DNA from: Actinacidiphila acididurans
Lineage (GTDB): Bacteria > Actinomycetota > Actinomycetes > Streptomycetales > Streptomycetaceae
Length of the DNA stretch: 64,000 bases
NCBI RefSeq assembly: GCF_016918855.1
Contig: NZ_JADKYB010000014.1
Span: forward strand, 186,001 to 250,000
Reading direction: 5' to 3'
The notes beneath the pieces were generated by a model. The model did no database searches, was not told the origin of the DNA, and was given only the letters and a program-made list of their open reading frames with translations. The position numbers and the translations under genes are program-made. Shown piece after piece: positions 27,155-35,752 of this stretch. Each line of letters begins with the position of its first letter. Positions within the stretch are counted from its first letter, which is position 1.

Positions 27155-28705
27155 TCATGGGCCCTGCCGCAGATCACGCACACGACGCAGGCGGCGCTGG
27201 ACCAGCAGGCCGGCCGCCACCGCCGCGACCGCTCCCGCGGCAGCCGCCGCCACCGACCATCCGGCCCGCTGGGCGCCGCCCGACGCCCACTCGGCCGCCA
27301 GCGTCGCCAGGAACCATCCGCCCGCCGCGCCTCCCGCGGCCGGCAGGGCCTGCACCAGCGCCCGGAACGGACCCTGCCGTACGGTGCTGCGCGACCAGCC
27401 GGCCACGGCCACCGGCAGGATCAGCGCCACCGCGGCGAGCAGGGCGATCACCGGGGCCTGGAGCGGGCCCGGCAGCGGCACCCGGTAGCCGAACGCCTGC
27501 ACCACCGTCAGGCTCATCACCAGCGCGCCGATCAGGGAGGTCTCCAGGAGCGTCAACTGCGCCCGGTGGTCGGCCAGATGGGAGTCGGCCAGCGCGGCGG
27601 CGTCCCGTACCACCTCCGCCGAGGACTCCAGGGTCGCGCTCACGTATTCGAGGTCGTCGTCGAGCTGCTGCTCCAGCCACTGGCCGAGCCGCTGGTCGTG
27701 GCCGAACGGGTTGTCCGAACCCTCCGCGGCCGGCAGGGAGACGGCCGCCTCGCCGGCCACGGCGGCGGCCAGGTTGGCACGGGCGATCTGCACCGTACGG
27801 CGCATCACCCGCAGCCGCCCGGCCGCCGTGATCAGGCCCTCGGCGTCGGTGCGCAGCGCGACCAGGACGGCGCGGGCGTCGAGGGCTTCCGCGAGCGCGG
27901 TCGAGGTGCGTCCGCGCAGCCGCTGCCCGGCGGCCCGGGCCCGGTCGGTGGCCTCCTCGACGCGTTCGCGCAGGTCCCGGTGGGTGCTCGCGTCGTACAC
28001 CGCCGCCTCGTACCGGAGTTTCGCCGCGTGCAGCAGATAGCGGGTCAGCGGGGCGAGCCGGTCCCGGCTGTGCCAGGCCCAGGCGTCGAGTTCGCGCTCC
28101 AGCGCCTCGGGGGCGAGCACGACCAGGCGGCGGGGTACGGGGCCGGACGGGGTTACGGGATCGGCCGGCGGCACCTCCCACACGGCGAACCCTTGTCCAG
28201 TGCGCTGCCCTTCGTTCTGCCAGCGCCCCGGCGCCGCCCCGGGCAGCAGGTCCGGCAGCGCGGCGGCCACCTCGGCGACACCCTCCGGCGTGGACAGGCT
28301 GTTCCCGGTCACGCCGAGCAGGACCCGGACCGTGCCGAGACCGCCGGACCCGGGCGCCGGCCGGCCGCGTTCCAGCTCCGGCCAGGCGGGCTCGCCGCCG
28401 GCTGTCCCGTCCGGCGCGAGCAGTACGGACAGGCCCAGCACGTCGTGGCTCCCGAACAGCACCGCCTGATGAATGCCCCCACCCACCCGCTGCCGCGCGG
28501 CCAGCACCCGGTAACCGGCGTACGGCCCGCCGGGAAACGGCACCCGCTCCGTCAACGGCTCCCCCGGCACCGCCCGGTCCATCCCCGCCCGCCCGCACTC
28601 CTCCCACGCCTCCTGCACCAGGGCCGCCTGCGACGGCGTGCCCCCGGCCCCGGCATGAAAGAACAGCTGCTCAAGAAGAGCCTGCCGCAGCACCACCCCG
28701 CTCAC
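27155..28705 (-). CDS. CATRA-type conflict-system protein with C-terminal membrane domain
   Basis: 516 aa from GTG 28705, 7 bases after AAGGAG; the longer reading upstream enters a repeat region. I recognise the N-terminal ~200 residues (LLEQLFFHAGAGGTPS to GFAVWEVPP) and the helical middle (~215-390) as CATRA-like (caspase and TPR repeat-associated; recalled). The C-terminal ~115 residues hold four hydrophobic segments (SLIGALVMSLTVVQAFGY, VIALLAAVALILPVAVAG, GGWFLATLAAEWA, AAAAAGAVAAVAAGLLV), so the protein is membrane-anchored. It lies between the CHAT protease gene and a small partner gene. It is a plausible membrane sensor or effector whose cleavage or release is governed by the protease. 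Confidence 0.75.
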   Translation of the reverse strand: MSGVVLRQALLEQLFFHAGAGGTPSQAALVQEAWEECGRAGMDRAVPGEPLTERVPFPGGPYAGYRVLAARQRVGGGIHQAVLFGSHDVLGLSVLLAPDGTAGGEPAWPELERGRPAPGSGGLGTVRVLLGVTGNSLSTPEGVAEVAAALPDLLPGAAPGRWQNEGQRTGQGFAVWEVPPADPVTPSGPVPRRLVVLAPEALERELDAWAWHSRDRLAPLTRYLLHAAKLRYEAAVYDASTHRDLRERVEEATDRARAAGQRLRGRTSTALAEALDARAVLVALRTDAEGLITAAGRLRVMRRTVQIARANLAAAVAGEAAVSLPAAEGSDNPFGHDQRLGQWLEQQLDDDLEYVSATLESSAEVVRDAAALADSHLADHRAQLTLLETSLIGALVMSLTVVQAFGYRVPLPGPLQAPVIALLAAVALILPVAVAGWSRSTVRQGPFRALVQALPAAGGAAGGWFLATLAAEWASGGAQRAGWSVAAAAAGAVAAVAAGLLVQRRLRRVRDLRQGP

Positions 28706-28905
28706 CGTCGGGCTCCTTCCGTACCGCCCCGCAGGGCGACCCCCGCCTCCCGCACAAGGGCATCCTGCGATGGCGTACCCCCGGCCCCGACCACCCCGCT
28801 CACCGACCCGGCCCCCTCCGCAACGTCCCCCCGCACGGCAACCCACCCCTCCCGCACAACAGCCACCTGCGACCACGTACCCCGAACCCCGACCTCCCCG
28901 CTCAC
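28620..28905 (-). repeat. Tandem ~100-bp direct repeats at the CATRA 5' end
   Basis: Three units start (minus strand) with GTGAGCGGGG at 28905, 28803 and 28705, spaced 102 and 98 bp. Each contains GGTACGC/GTG-xx-TCGCAG and CTTGTGCGGGAGG-like words. The third unit is the actual start of the CATRA gene, with an insertion of about 27 bp. Confidence 0.7.
28702..28905 (-). CDS. Possible 67-aa ORF built from two copies of the CATRA N-terminus
   Basis: GTG 28905 overlaps the stop of the upstream small gene (GTGA, 28902-28905), and its own TGA overlaps the CATRA start (GTGA, 28702-28705). The peptide is two 34-residue units, VSGEVGVRGTWSQVAVV... and VSGVVGAGGTPSQDALV..., each resembling the CATRA start (VSGVV...GAGGTPSQAALVQEAW). 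It may be a translated coupling peptide or merely a decaying tandem duplication that stayed open. No independent family is recognised. Confidence 0.4.
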   Translation of the reverse strand: MSGEVGVRGTWSQVAVVREGWVAVRGDVAEGAGSVSGVVGAGGTPSQDALVREAGVALRGGTEGARR

Positions 28906-29300
28906 CGGTCGGCCCCCTCCGCGCCCTCCCCCGGCGGAGCGGCAGGCGGCTCGCCGGCTTCCGCCACGATGCTGGTCACCAGGACGTTCAGCCGTTCCGG
29001 GAGCTCGGCGGGCGCCGGTAGCAGCGGCTCGTCCTCGTGCCGGGTGACCACCAGGCGGGGGCCGGCCAGTTCGAGCCGGGCCACCGCGATCCGCAGCCTG
29101 CGCGGGTCCCGGGCCTGCCAGGCCGCGGCCACCTCCGCCACCGCGGTGGTGACCGCCGTCCACTGCCGTCCCGTCAGCCGCCAGCCGGGCACGCGGCGCA
29201 GCGAGGCCAGCGCGCGCCACGCGACGTCGTCCCCCCGCGGACCCCCCGGACCCCGCGGCCAGCCCGGCCCGCCCGGCGCCCCCGGCACCTGTGCTGCCAC
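28902..29300 (-). CDS. Small CATRA-system-associated protein
   Basis: About 132 aa. Start uncertain: GTG 29300 has GGGGGAG only 2 bases away; GTG 29288 is an alternative. A Gly/Pro-rich lead (VPGAPGGPGWPRGPGGPRGD) is followed by a compact domain: WRALASLRRVPGWRLTGRQWTAVTTAVAEVAAAW, RRLRIAVARLELAGPRLV and PLLPAPAELPERLNVLVTSIV (in parts). It resembles the small proteins that accompany CATRA proteins in RefSeq naming (recalled). It lies 35 bp after the GTPase stop and shares GTGA overlaps with the 67-aa ORF, so it is part of the same transcript. Confidence 0.7.
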   Translation of the reverse strand: MAAQVPGAPGGPGWPRGPGGPRGDDVAWRALASLRRVPGWRLTGRQWTAVTTAVAEVAAAWQARDPRRLRIAVARLELAGPRLVVTRHEDEPLLPAPAELPERLNVLVTSIVAEAGEPPAAPPGEGAEGADR

Positions 29301-29335
29301 AGCTCCCCCTTCGCTCCCGCGCCGCCCCGGAGGGG

Positions 29336-31267
29336 CTACGCCCCCACCGGCGCCTGCTCCAGCAGCGCGGTCAGCGCCACCGCCCCCGCCGCCAGCTCCT
29401 CCTGACGTGCCTCCAGCACACCCACCAAAGATCGCAGCGGCTGCGCCAAGGCGTCGAGGCCGTTGCGGACCTCGCTCACCGCCGTGTTCCACCCGAAGTC
29501 GGGCCGGTCCTCGCCGGCCGTCAGGATCCGGGACACGATGGCATCGGCGGTCCCGTCGAGCTTGCCGCGCAGTTCCGTGCGCCGCTCCATCTCCTGGCGT
29601 TCCAGCCGCGCGCCCTGGATCTCCCGGAACAGGAGGGTCCCGAGTTCCACCACGGACGGGAGCACGGCGTCGAAGATCTTCATCCGCTGGAGCGCCGACC
29701 GCGCGGCGGCGGCCTGCTCGGCGTTCGCGAACCCGATGCCGCTGCGGAAGTAGTGCTTCAGCCTGCGGCGGTTGCCGCCGAGCGAATCCACCCGGGCGAG
29801 TTCCAGCACGGCTCGCTCCAGCGACATGCCCAGGTCCTTCTCCACGTGGGTCCGGTAAAGGCCGCGGACCGCCCAGCGCACCTGTCCCTTCAGGTCGCGC
29901 AGGACGGTGTCCAGCGACCGCTCCCCCGCCTTCTCCGACCGCACCGCCAGCGTGGCGGGCGGCGTGGCGACCGTGCCGACGAACCCCCGGAAGGCCGTCG
30001 CCGAAGCGCGCCGCGCACGTGCCGCCAGTTCGCTGTCCGTCTGCTGCACCAGCCGGTCGAGTTCGGCGCCCCAATGCAGGGACCACCTGGTGAGTACGTC
30101 CCCCAGGCCGCGTTCCGCCTCGGCACGGATGTGGTCGAGGTCCGCGCCGTGCAGAGTCTCGACCGCTGTGCTGAGCAGTTCGTGGACGGCGGTGCGCAGT
30201 GCGGCGGTCGCGGCGCCGACGACCCCGTCGAGTTCCGTGCCCACCGCGGCGAGCTGGGCCAGCTCGCGGCGTGCCTCGTCCACCGCCTGGCCGGCCTGGG
30301 CCCGTTCGTGCTCCGCCGCGCCGAGCGCCCGCATCGCGATCCGGCTCCACAGGCGTACTTCGGCGGCCGCGCGCAGCTCCTGGCGCCGGTCCACGAGGGA
30401 GCCGAGCGCGGCCCGCAGTTCCGCGATGCCGTCCCAGTCCCGGCTGCTGCCGCCGTCCGCCGCCTCCGCCGCCGTGAACAGCCCGAAGCCGTACGGGTCG
30501 GCCGCCACGAGATGCACGGGGACGTCGAGTACGTCGAGTACGGGGGCGTCGTCCTGCGGCCGGCTGCCGGCGGCGCCGCGGGTCAGCAGCTCCGCCAGCT
30601 CCTTCCGCTTGTGGGCGGACAGCGAACGGTACCCCTCGGGGTTGTCCTGCGGGTCGATGCCCGCCTCGTCCATCCGCCCCACGACCACGCGCAGCGAGCC
30701 CGCGGGGAACAACCGGGCCGCCGGCGGACCGAACAGGGTGCCGGTGGCCACGGCACGGATGTGCTCGGCGTCGGTGGTGGCCAGTTGGGGCGGCAGGACG
30801 ACGAGCAGGGCGTCGGTGATGCTCAGCGCGTTGTCGGCCACGGCCTCGTGCTGGGCGTTGCCGCCGGCGATCCCGGGGGTGTCGGCGTATTCGAGGCCGC
30901 CGCTGAGCACATGGTCGACCGTGAACGTCTCGCGGCGGGCGCTCACCGTCAGCCACGGCGGCGGCTCGGTGGCGTCCTCGGAAAGCAGCCGCTTGATCAG
31001 GCTCGACTTGCCGGCGTCGTACGGGCCGTACACGGTGACCCGGACGTCGGGGCTGCGCCGGAAGTCGTGCCACAGACCGCTGATCTCCTCGGTGAAGCCG
31101 TCCCCGGCGATGGTGCGGACCGCGGCGCGGACCCGGCTGGTCCACTCCCGTGGGTCCGGGGTGTCCGGGGTGTCCGGGGCGTCCGGGGTGTCCGGGGTGT
31201 CCGGGGCGTCCGGGGCGTCCGGGGCGTCCCGGGTGTCCGGCACGGTACGTGTGTGGGTCTCGGTCAT
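29336..31267 (-). CDS. Dynamin-like GTPase (single GTPase domain) of the CATRA locus
   Basis: 643 aa; ATG 31267 overlaps the upstream GTPase stop (ATGA). Residues 11-40 are an Asp-Ala/Thr-Pro repeat tail. The GTPase domain (~75-290) has G1 GPYDAGKSS (K87), G3 DTPGIAGG (D129) and a G4-like GRMDE. The C-terminal half is a long helical stalk (RLWSRIAMRALGAAEHERAQAGQAVDEARREL, RTELRGKLDGTADAIVSRIL; parts) as in bacterial dynamin-like proteins. It has no evident membrane segment. It probably assembles with the double-GTPase protein encoded just upstream. Confidence 0.87.
   Translation of the reverse strand: MTETHTRTVPDTRDAPDAPDAPDTPDTPDAPDTPDTPDPREWTSRVRAAVRTIAGDGFTEEISGLWHDFRRSPDVRVTVYGPYDAGKSSLIKRLLSEDATEPPPWLTVSARRETFTVDHVLSGGLEYADTPGIAGGNAQHEAVADNALSITDALLVVLPPQLATTDAEHIRAVATGTLFGPPAARLFPAGSLRVVVGRMDEAGIDPQDNPEGYRSLSAHKRKELAELLTRGAAGSRPQDDAPVLDVLDVPVHLVAADPYGFGLFTAAEAADGGSSRDWDGIAELRAALGSLVDRRQELRAAAEVRLWSRIAMRALGAAEHERAQAGQAVDEARRELAQLAAVGTELDGVVGAATAALRTAVHELLSTAVETLHGADLDHIRAEAERGLGDVLTRWSLHWGAELDRLVQQTDSELAARARRASATAFRGFVGTVATPPATLAVRSEKAGERSLDTVLRDLKGQVRWAVRGLYRTHVEKDLGMSLERAVLELARVDSLGGNRRRLKHYFRSGIGFANAEQAAAARSALQRMKIFDAVLPSVVELGTLLFREIQGARLERQEMERRTELRGKLDGTADAIVSRILTAGEDRPDFGWNTAVSEVRNGLDALAQPLRSLVGVLEARQEELAAGAVALTALLEQAPVGA
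31152..31238 (-). repeat. 9-bp tandem repeat encoding a (DAP/DTP)n tail
   Basis: The plus-strand unit GGGG(T/C)GTCC recurs about nine times without interruption. It codes for Asp-Ala-Pro or Asp-Thr-Pro triplets in the N-terminus of the GTPase. All units are multiples of three, so copy-number change would keep the frame. Confidence 0.9.
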
Positions 31268-34200
31268 GACATCCCCCCAGTGGGCTGTGGTTCCGGGTGA
31301 CCGCCGGGCGCCCGGCCCAGGCGGACGAGTGCGTCGTCGATCACGCCCCGGTAGGCGGCGATACGGTCCCGGAGCTCGGCGGTCTCCCGCTCGTACGCTT
31401 CCGCACGCTTGTCGATCTCCTCGATCCGGCCGGCCAACTGCGCGCACTCGTCGGCCAGTTCGGCCAGCAGGCCGGGTGTCTCGTCGGTCCCGTCCGCGAC
31501 CAGCCGGCCCCATTGCGTGCCGGCCTTGTGCAGGTCGGTGATGGCGGCCCGGCGGGCCCGGACCAGTTCCCGGCTCTCCCGCTCGTCGCGGATCAGGCCG
31601 ACGAGGTCGACGGCAGTGCCGACCATCTGGAGGCCGACCCCCAGCCTGCTCAGTACCACCGCTCCGCGGGCCAGCGCGGCCGGGTTGGGCGTGCGGTTGA
31701 GCCAGGTGAAGACCTTGGCGATCACCTTCGCGTCGGCTGCCTTCGCGACCGCCGCCCCCACCCCGCCCGTGCCCTTGGCGGCCTTCTTCCGGCGCTCGCG
31801 GCCGGGATGGCCGCTGAGGAAACGCAGGTCCACCGCCGTGTCGGCGTCCGGAAACGCCCGGTCGAAAGCCTTGGACTCCAGGCGGCGCCGTAGTGCGCGG
31901 GCCGTGGCACGCCGCCACGCCTCGATCTCGCGCGCCGACTCCTCCCGCCACTGGGTGACGACGCCACGCAGGTCCTCGTTCTGCGTCCACTCCTCAAGGC
32001 GCTCGGCGAGTGCCTTGCGCTCCTCCGGGTCGGTGGTGCGCAGCGCCCTGGCCACCTCCCGGTCGAGGAAGTCCCCGACCAGGACGGCCAGCCGCTCGGC
32101 GCGCGCTTCCCGGAGCGCCAGCCCTTCCCGGAGCCGGTCCGCCACGTCCGCGCGCAGCCGGCCGAGCTGGTCGGCCCGCTCCCGCGCGGCCTGTTCCCCG
32201 GCCCGGGCGTCGCGGACCAGCGCGCCGAACCGGGCCAGTCCGCCGTGCAGGAGCGATACGTCCAGGCCGTTCACGAACAGACGCCGCCGCAGCACGGCGA
32301 AGGCTTCGTAAAAGGCCGCCATCCCGTCCCAGTGCCGGTACGGGTCGAAGTGCTCGCGGTCGCCGCCATGGAAGCCGTAGGGATCGCCCGACACGCACAG
32401 GACCCGCTCGGGGACGGCCTCGCCCTCGCGCAGCGGACCGGCCGTCGCGTTGAGCGCCTGCGCGAGTTCGACGCGCTTGCGCCCGCACAGCCGCCGGAAC
32501 TCCCGCGGCGCGTCGAAGGGGTCCGGCCCGATCTGGTCGGTGCGGTTGAGGATCACCATGGTCCGGTCGAACTTGGCCGGCCGGTGCGCGTCCGGATCCC
32601 CATCGAGGACGAAGGCCAGGTCCGCACGCTCACCCATCACCAGGTTGGGCGAGAACAGGTAGATGACGGCGGCGGCGTCCGGCACCGCCAGCCGCGCCGC
32701 CTCGGTGTGCGCGTCGCGGCCGCTCTGGAAGCCGGGGCTGTCCACGAGGGTCACGCCCTTCCAGGTGTACGGCTCCGCTTTCGCGGTCTTCGGGGCCGCC
32801 GCGACGGCCAGGGACTGCGGCGGCTCCTCGCCCGCGTCGAGCAGCAGCCGCCGGATGAAGGAGGACTTGCCGGTGTTGTAGTCCCCGCACACCAGTACCC
32901 GCGGCCGGCCGTCGGCCGCGAGCTCGTCGAGTTGGGCGAGGGCCTCGGCGGCGGCCGCGTCCTCGCGCAGCCGGTCCTGGGCGTCGAGCAGCCAGTCGCG
33001 GCCGGCACCGGGGGCCGGCTCGGCGAACGGCCCGTCGGCGGCCTGCCGTACCCACGCCAGGAACTCCGGCTGCTCGAACGGCTCGGCGGTGACGGTACGG
33101 TGCCGGCCCGCTCCGGCGGCGATGCCGTCCTCGGTGCACCAGGATTCGCCGAGCCACAGGTGGGCGGCCGCGGCCTGTCCGGGCAGGCCGGTCGCCGACT
33201 CGCGCTCCCGGGCGGCCTCGCGCAGCACCTGCGCCGGGTCCCCGGCGGCCGGCAGCCCCTCGGCGGTCTCCCGTATCAGGGACCGGCAGTGCGCCACGCC
33301 CTCGGCGAGACCGCGCAGTTCGACGGCCTGGACCACCGCGACGCCCACCCGTTCGCTCATGCCCCGGCGGACCAGCGCGTTCACCTGTGCGACGGTGGCC
33401 GTACGGGCCCGCTCGAAGGTGTCGGTCACCGCGCGGCGGGCGTCGGCGCGGGCCTGGGCGAGCGCCTCCTCCTTGCGGTGGCGGGCCCGGCGCCGGCTCC
33501 ACTTGCTGATCCCGCGGCCGATCATGCCGGCGATCGCGCCGACCAGCAGAATGCCGCCGGCGGTCCAGCCGACCGGGTTCCACGCGTTGAAGATGATGAG
33601 CCCGGCCATGACCCCGGTGCCGGCGCCCGCCGCCACACCGCCGACGCCCGTGGCGATGCTCACGCCGCGCAGGAACCGGCCGGCGTTCCCCTGCACCTGG
33701 GCCCGCTCGGTCGCGACGGCCCTCAGGTCCGCTCCGACGTCCTCCACCACGAGGCTGACCCGGCGCTGCAACTGGGCGACGACCGCCTCCAGGGCGATCT
33801 TCAGGGCGAACTCGATCGCCGGGGTGTCGAAGACCTGCGCGGCGAACGCCTCGGGCCCGACGACCTCGCCGTGGGCCATGGCCTGGTCGACGACGGTGTC
33901 CGCCCGGCGCTGGGCCGCCTCGCGCTGCGGGGCCAGCGCGGCACGGATCAGGTGGTCGGCGTACCGCCCGATCTCGCCGACCGGCGGGGCCTCGAAGCGG
34001 CCGCCGCGCAGCCGTTCCAGTTCGGCCAGGGCGGCAAGCAGCTTCCGGCCGGCGTCCCCTTCCGGGGAGGCTTTCGGGGAGGCTTTCGGGGAGCCGCCCC
34101 GCGAGCCGTCCGGCGAGGCGTCCGCGATGTCGTCCGGGATGCCGTCCGGCGAGGTCTCCGCGAAGGCGGACTCGGGTGCGCCGAGGACCGTGAGCATCCG

Positions 34201-35268
34201 CTCGATGCCGATCTCCGCCTGCTCGGCCAGCCGGAGGGCGGGTTCCTCGACGTGGATCCGGAGATCGTCGTCCGCCCGCAGGCACGCGCCCTCGATCTGG
34301 CGCACCAGCGTGCCCAGCCGCAGCCCGACCGCGTCCTTGCCGAGGGCCGCGCCCATCAGCCCTTCCAAGGCCGGCAGATTCGACCAGTCGAGGAGGACGC
34401 CGGTGGAGCCGGCCTCGGCACGCAGGACCGGCAGCGTATCGGCGTCGGGGCCCTCGTACGGCAGGGTGACCCGGGCGAACACGGCCGACTTCGTGTTCAG
34501 CGCCACGATCGGCACGTCGTGCAGGCCGACCCTTGCGAGTTCGTCGTGGATGTTCTGGGCGTGCTCGGCGACGGCCCGGGACAGATGACGGCGGACCGCC
34601 TCGTTCCGCACCCTGGTCGGCCTGCGCCACACCGGGCTGCGGTTGTTCAGCACGGCGACCACGGGCTTGCCGTAGGCCGCGATCCAGTCCGCCACCTTGG
34701 CGAACTCCGCGGCCTGCTGGTTCTGGCTGTCGAAGCAGAGGATCACCACGTCGGCGATCACCAGGGCCTCGCGGGCCCGCTCCTCCAGCTCAGAGCGCGC
34801 CATCGTCCGGCCCCACCCCGCGATGCCCGGCGTGTCGATGACCCGGCACCCCTGCCACTCGCCGGGCGTCACCTCGGTGGTCCAGTCGGCCGCGCCGTGC
34901 GGCGAGATCGACGTGCCGTGCCCCTGCGTCAGCGCCTCCCGCAGGCTGCTCTTCCCGGCACCGGTCCGGCCGAACAGGACCACGTTGAACGTGTCGAGGG
35001 CGCCGAGCCGGCGGTCCGTCACTTCCTGAAGTCCCGCCGTGACCTGGCGCACCAAGTCGTCGGCGAACGACCGCAGTTCACTGCTTTCCTCACCTGCCGC
35101 GGCGCCAAGTGCCGGTGTGCCCGCGCAGTCCGACAGCGCCCGCAGCAGCCGGCGTACGTCCTTCCGTAACCCCTCGGCGACCGGCCGACTGCGCTCGACC
35201 GCCTCCGCGATGGCCCGCTCCAGGTCCCCCGACCCCACCGGAGGATGTTCCGCCATACCCGCCCCCAC
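31264..35268 (-). CDS. Double dynamin-like GTPase with central membrane hairpin
   Basis: 1334 aa. GTG 35268 lies 7 bases after GGGGAG; ATG 35256 is the alternative. The first GTPase domain has G1 GRTGAGKSS (K106), G3 DTPGIAG and LNNRSP as a possible G4. A helical region follows, then a Gly/Ala-rich hydrophobic hairpin (~535-583, GVMAGLIIFNAW and GGILLVGAIAGMIG). The second GTPase domain has G1 GDYNTGKSS (K801), G3 DSPGFQSG and G4 LNRTDQIG. A long coiled-coil C-terminus (ERADQLGRLRADVADRLREG, ELADECAQLAGRIEEIDKRAEAYERE) ends in MS. Such tandem dynamins tubulate or bridge membranes. It is the first gene of the locus. Confidence 0.87.
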   Translation of the reverse strand: MGAGMAEHPPVGSGDLERAIAEAVERSRPVAEGLRKDVRRLLRALSDCAGTPALGAAAGEESSELRSFADDLVRQVTAGLQEVTDRRLGALDTFNVVLFGRTGAGKSSLREALTQGHGTSISPHGAADWTTEVTPGEWQGCRVIDTPGIAGWGRTMARSELEERAREALVIADVVILCFDSQNQQAAEFAKVADWIAAYGKPVVAVLNNRSPVWRRPTRVRNEAVRRHLSRAVAEHAQNIHDELARVGLHDVPIVALNTKSAVFARVTLPYEGPDADTLPVLRAEAGSTGVLLDWSNLPALEGLMGAALGKDAVGLRLGTLVRQIEGACLRADDDLRIHVEEPALRLAEQAEIGIERMLTVLGAPESAFAETSPDGIPDDIADASPDGSRGGSPKASPKASPEGDAGRKLLAALAELERLRGGRFEAPPVGEIGRYADHLIRAALAPQREAAQRRADTVVDQAMAHGEVVGPEAFAAQVFDTPAIEFALKIALEAVVAQLQRRVSLVVEDVGADLRAVATERAQVQGNAGRFLRGVSIATGVGGVAAGAGTGVMAGLIIFNAWNPVGWTAGGILLVGAIAGMIGRGISKWSRRRARHRKEEALAQARADARRAVTDTFERARTATVAQVNALVRRGMSERVGVAVVQAVELRGLAEGVAHCRSLIRETAEGLPAAGDPAQVLREAARERESATGLPGQAAAAHLWLGESWCTEDGIAAGAGRHRTVTAEPFEQPEFLAWVRQAADGPFAEPAPGAGRDWLLDAQDRLREDAAAAEALAQLDELAADGRPRVLVCGDYNTGKSSFIRRLLLDAGEEPPQSLAVAAAPKTAKAEPYTWKGVTLVDSPGFQSGRDAHTEAARLAVPDAAAVIYLFSPNLVMGERADLAFVLDGDPDAHRPAKFDRTMVILNRTDQIGPDPFDAPREFRRLCGRKRVELAQALNATAGPLREGEAVPERVLCVSGDPYGFHGGDREHFDPYRHWDGMAAFYEAFAVLRRRLFVNGLDVSLLHGGLARFGALVRDARAGEQAARERADQLGRLRADVADRLREGLALREARAERLAVLVGDFLDREVARALRTTDPEERKALAERLEEWTQNEDLRGVVTQWREESAREIEAWRRATARALRRRLESKAFDRAFPDADTAVDLRFLSGHPGRERRKKAAKGTGGVGAAVAKAADAKVIAKVFTWLNRTPNPAALARGAVVLSRLGVGLQMVGTAVDLVGLIRDERESRELVRARRAAITDLHKAGTQWGRLVADGTDETPGLLAELADECAQLAGRIEEIDKRAEAYERETAELRDRIAAYRGVIDDALVRLGRAPGGHPEPQPTGGMS

Positions 35269-35752
35269 CAGAGTTCTCCCCATTGCCCTGCCGCACCCGC
35301 ACCCGAGCGCGCATCGCACCCGCACCACCCGGCGAACTGCCTGTGGTGACGGACGATGCGATGCCGTGTTTCCCCCAGCGGGACCGCTGTTCGCCCCCCG
35401 GCCGTGCGCCGCGCGGGCCCCCCTCGGCCCGCCCGGTCGCCGACGCGATCCGCGGGCATCAGGGTGACAGAACGCCCGCCGCCCCCACACCCGTTCCGCC
35501 CCACACGCCCCATGCACCCCGAAAACGGTGCCGAGATGCGATAGCGGACAAAGGACGCGTACGCGCTGCCGCGGCTGGTGCGTCCCCCCGGCACGGCAAT
35601 CCGCCGAGGCCGCCCTAGACACGGGAGGGAGTCGAGCCGTAGCCACGGGAGGGGGCCGAAACGGCCTCGCGCTCCCTGGCGCGCCTCCACGCCCTCTGCC
35701 CCGGCCGCCTTGTGCCCCCGCCTCATCCGGGCCGGGTCCCGGACGCCACCGC
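35269..35752. other. Gene-free 480 bp between the GTPase operon and MerR gene
   Basis: No believable gene on either strand. It carries the promoter of the minus-strand conflict locus and of the plus-strand MerR gene. Visible words are GATGCGAT repeated near 35354 and 35535, and two CACGGGAGGG words at 35620 and 35645. No hairpin of note was found. Confidence 0.5.

Noticed and set aside
31152..31238. Repeats resembling a short CRISPR-like array
   Set aside because: Contiguous 9-bp units without spacers, inside a coding region encoding DAP/DTP triplets.
35269..35752. Open frames on both strands between GTPase and MerR genes
   Set aside because: Low-complexity Arg/Pro/Gly-rich products, no ribosome sites, no family resemblance.
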